A stretch of DNA of 6,829 nt, from assembly GCA_022616595.1 (NCBI GenBank), contig JAKEEL010000235.1, positions 1 through 6,829 of the forward strand. The letters are read 5' to 3'. The position numbers were made by a program, and so were the translations under genes. The stretch comes from Methylococcaceae bacterium. Its GTDB lineage: Bacteria; Pseudomonadota; Gammaproteobacteria; Methylococcales; UBA1147. The notes below the pieces were generated by a model. It saw nothing but the letters and a program-made list of their open reading frames with translations. It had not been told where the DNA came from and searched no databases. Below are positions 6,013-6,829 of this stretch, one piece after another (positions within the stretch are counted from its first letter, which is position 1; each line of letters begins with the position of its first letter).

Positions 6013-6829
6013 CTACATGGTTTGTTTTCGATCCGGAAACAACGACGAAACATTGAGTGCGCTGGTTTCTTCCCGGATGAAATCCTCGAGCAATTTCAAA
6101 GCCTCATCGTCTGTAAATTGTTTCGGCGGGTGTTTGTAGAAGTAGGCCGCCGGACCCACCAAGGGGCCACCCAGCCCCCTTTCCAGGGCGAGCTTGGCAC
6201 AGCGAATCGCGTCGATCGCGACCCCGGCCGAATTTGGCGAATCCTCGACCGAAAGCCTGAGTTCCAAATTCATCGGGACATCCCCGAACAGGTTCCCCTC
6301 CATGCGTATGAAACAGATTTTATTATCTTTTTGCCACGGCACATAATCGCTCGGGCCGATATGAATATTATCCGGCGTCAATCGCTCCGACGCCACCGAC
6401 TGCACGGCTTCGGTTTTCGAAGTTTTTTTCGCCGCCAGCCGGTGCCGGTTCAACATGTTCAGGAAATCCGTATTGCCACCGGTATTCAATTGATAGGTTC
6501 GCTCCAGGGTAACTCCGCGCTTCTTGAACAGATCGGTCAATACACGGTGCGTGATCGTGGCGCCGAGCTGGGCCTTAATATCATCGCCGATGACCGGCAA
6601 GCCGGCAATCTCGAACCGTTTCGCCCAGACCGGGTCGCTCGCAATGAAAACCGGTATGTTATTGATAAACGCCGTGCCGGCTTCGAGTGCGCACTCGGCA
6701 TAAAACCGCGTTGCCTGCTCCGACCCGACCGGTAGGTAATTCAGCACTATTTCCGCTCCGGAATCCCTGAGTACCTCGATGATCCGGTCTTTATCCGGCT
6801 CCGACAAGCCCGACAAGAGGAAGGTGGAA
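6013..6829 (-). CDS. ino1: Inositol-3-phosphate synthase, 3' part (5' end beyond window)
   Basis: Converts glucose 6-phosphate to 1D-myo-inositol 3-phosphate using bound NAD+, the first step of inositol synthesis. The last 271 residues are visible; the N-terminal NAD-binding glycine motif lies beyond the window edge. A TTG at 6816 is not the start, since the conserved frame continues upstream to the edge. Family motifs, numbered from the edge: LNYLPVGSE (29-37), FINNIPVFIASDP (54-66), GDDIKAQLGATITHR (81-95), LNTGGNTDFLNM (114-125), the active-site SKT (137-139, Lys138), GPSDYVPW (158-165), IRMEG (174-178) and VEDSPNSAG (194-202). These match the shorter archaeal/bacterial class of about 360-400 residues rather than the eukaryotic one of over 500. 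Archaea and actinobacteria use the product for inositol lipids, thiols or solutes; its fate here cannot be read from this window. Confidence 0.93.
   Translation of the reverse strand, partial: STFLLSGLSEPDKDRIIEVLRDSGAEIVLNYLPVGSEQATRFYAECALEAGTAFINNIPVFIASDPVWAKRFEIAGLPVIGDDIKAQLGATITHRVLTDLFKKRGVTLERTYQLNTGGNTDFLNMLNRHRLAAKKTSKTEAVQSVASERLTPDNIHIGPSDYVPWQKDNKICFIRMEGNLFGDVPMNLELRLSVEDSPNSAGVAIDAIRCAKLALERGLGGPLVGPAAYFYKHPPKQFTDDEALKLLEDFIREETSALNVSSLFPDRKQTM

Noticed and set aside
5872..6735. 287-residue plus-strand open frame opposite the deacetylase and inositol synthase genes
   Set aside because: It spans two real minus-strand genes and the gap between them and has a shadow-like Arg/Gly-rich composition.

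Overview
The window is a stretch of ordinary bacterial chromosome in which every supportable gene lies on the minus strand. From right to left (the direction of transcription) it holds the 3' part of an inositol-3-phosphate synthase gene, a NodB-type polysaccharide deacetylase, a type I glyceraldehyde-3-phosphate dehydrogenase (gap), a PykA-type pyruvate kinase (pyk), a 580-base gene-free stretch, and two unrecognised genes for membrane-anchored coiled-coil proteins. The GAPDH and pyruvate kinase resemble beta/gammaproteobacterial enzymes, most likely from a gammaproteobacterium. That assignment rests on remembered family features, not on a search. No RNA gene, CRISPR array, insertion sequence or phage gene was seen.

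Region 6829-5153: inositol-3-phosphate synthase, cut by the window edge, is followed after 83 bases by a cytosolic-looking CE4/NodB deacetylase. The pair suggests making or modifying an inositol-containing lipid or glycan, but only the synthase reaction is secure. Region 5152-3802: a good sigma70-like promoter (near 5044-5073) and a leader of roughly 210 bases precede gap. pyk follows only 12 bases after the gap stop, so the two look like one glycolytic operon (lower glycolysis, with no pgk between them). Pyruvate kinase carries the Lys of the K+-independent class and an unusual NFAHG motif.

Region 2361-1783 holds no convincing gene, only short inverted repeats. Region 1782-23: a 111-residue protein (N-terminal coiled coil, two membrane helices) and a 414-residue protein (one N-terminal membrane helix, long coiled coil, then six and a partial seventh tandem 30-residue repeats). 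The second gene has its own recognisable promoter, with a strong 8-bp hairpin exactly where transcription should start.

The most interesting element is the 414-residue protein. Its C-terminal half is an exact 30-residue periodic array, with a nearly invariant Asn/Asp at repeat position 10 and Pro at position 16, which I cannot match to a named repeat family.
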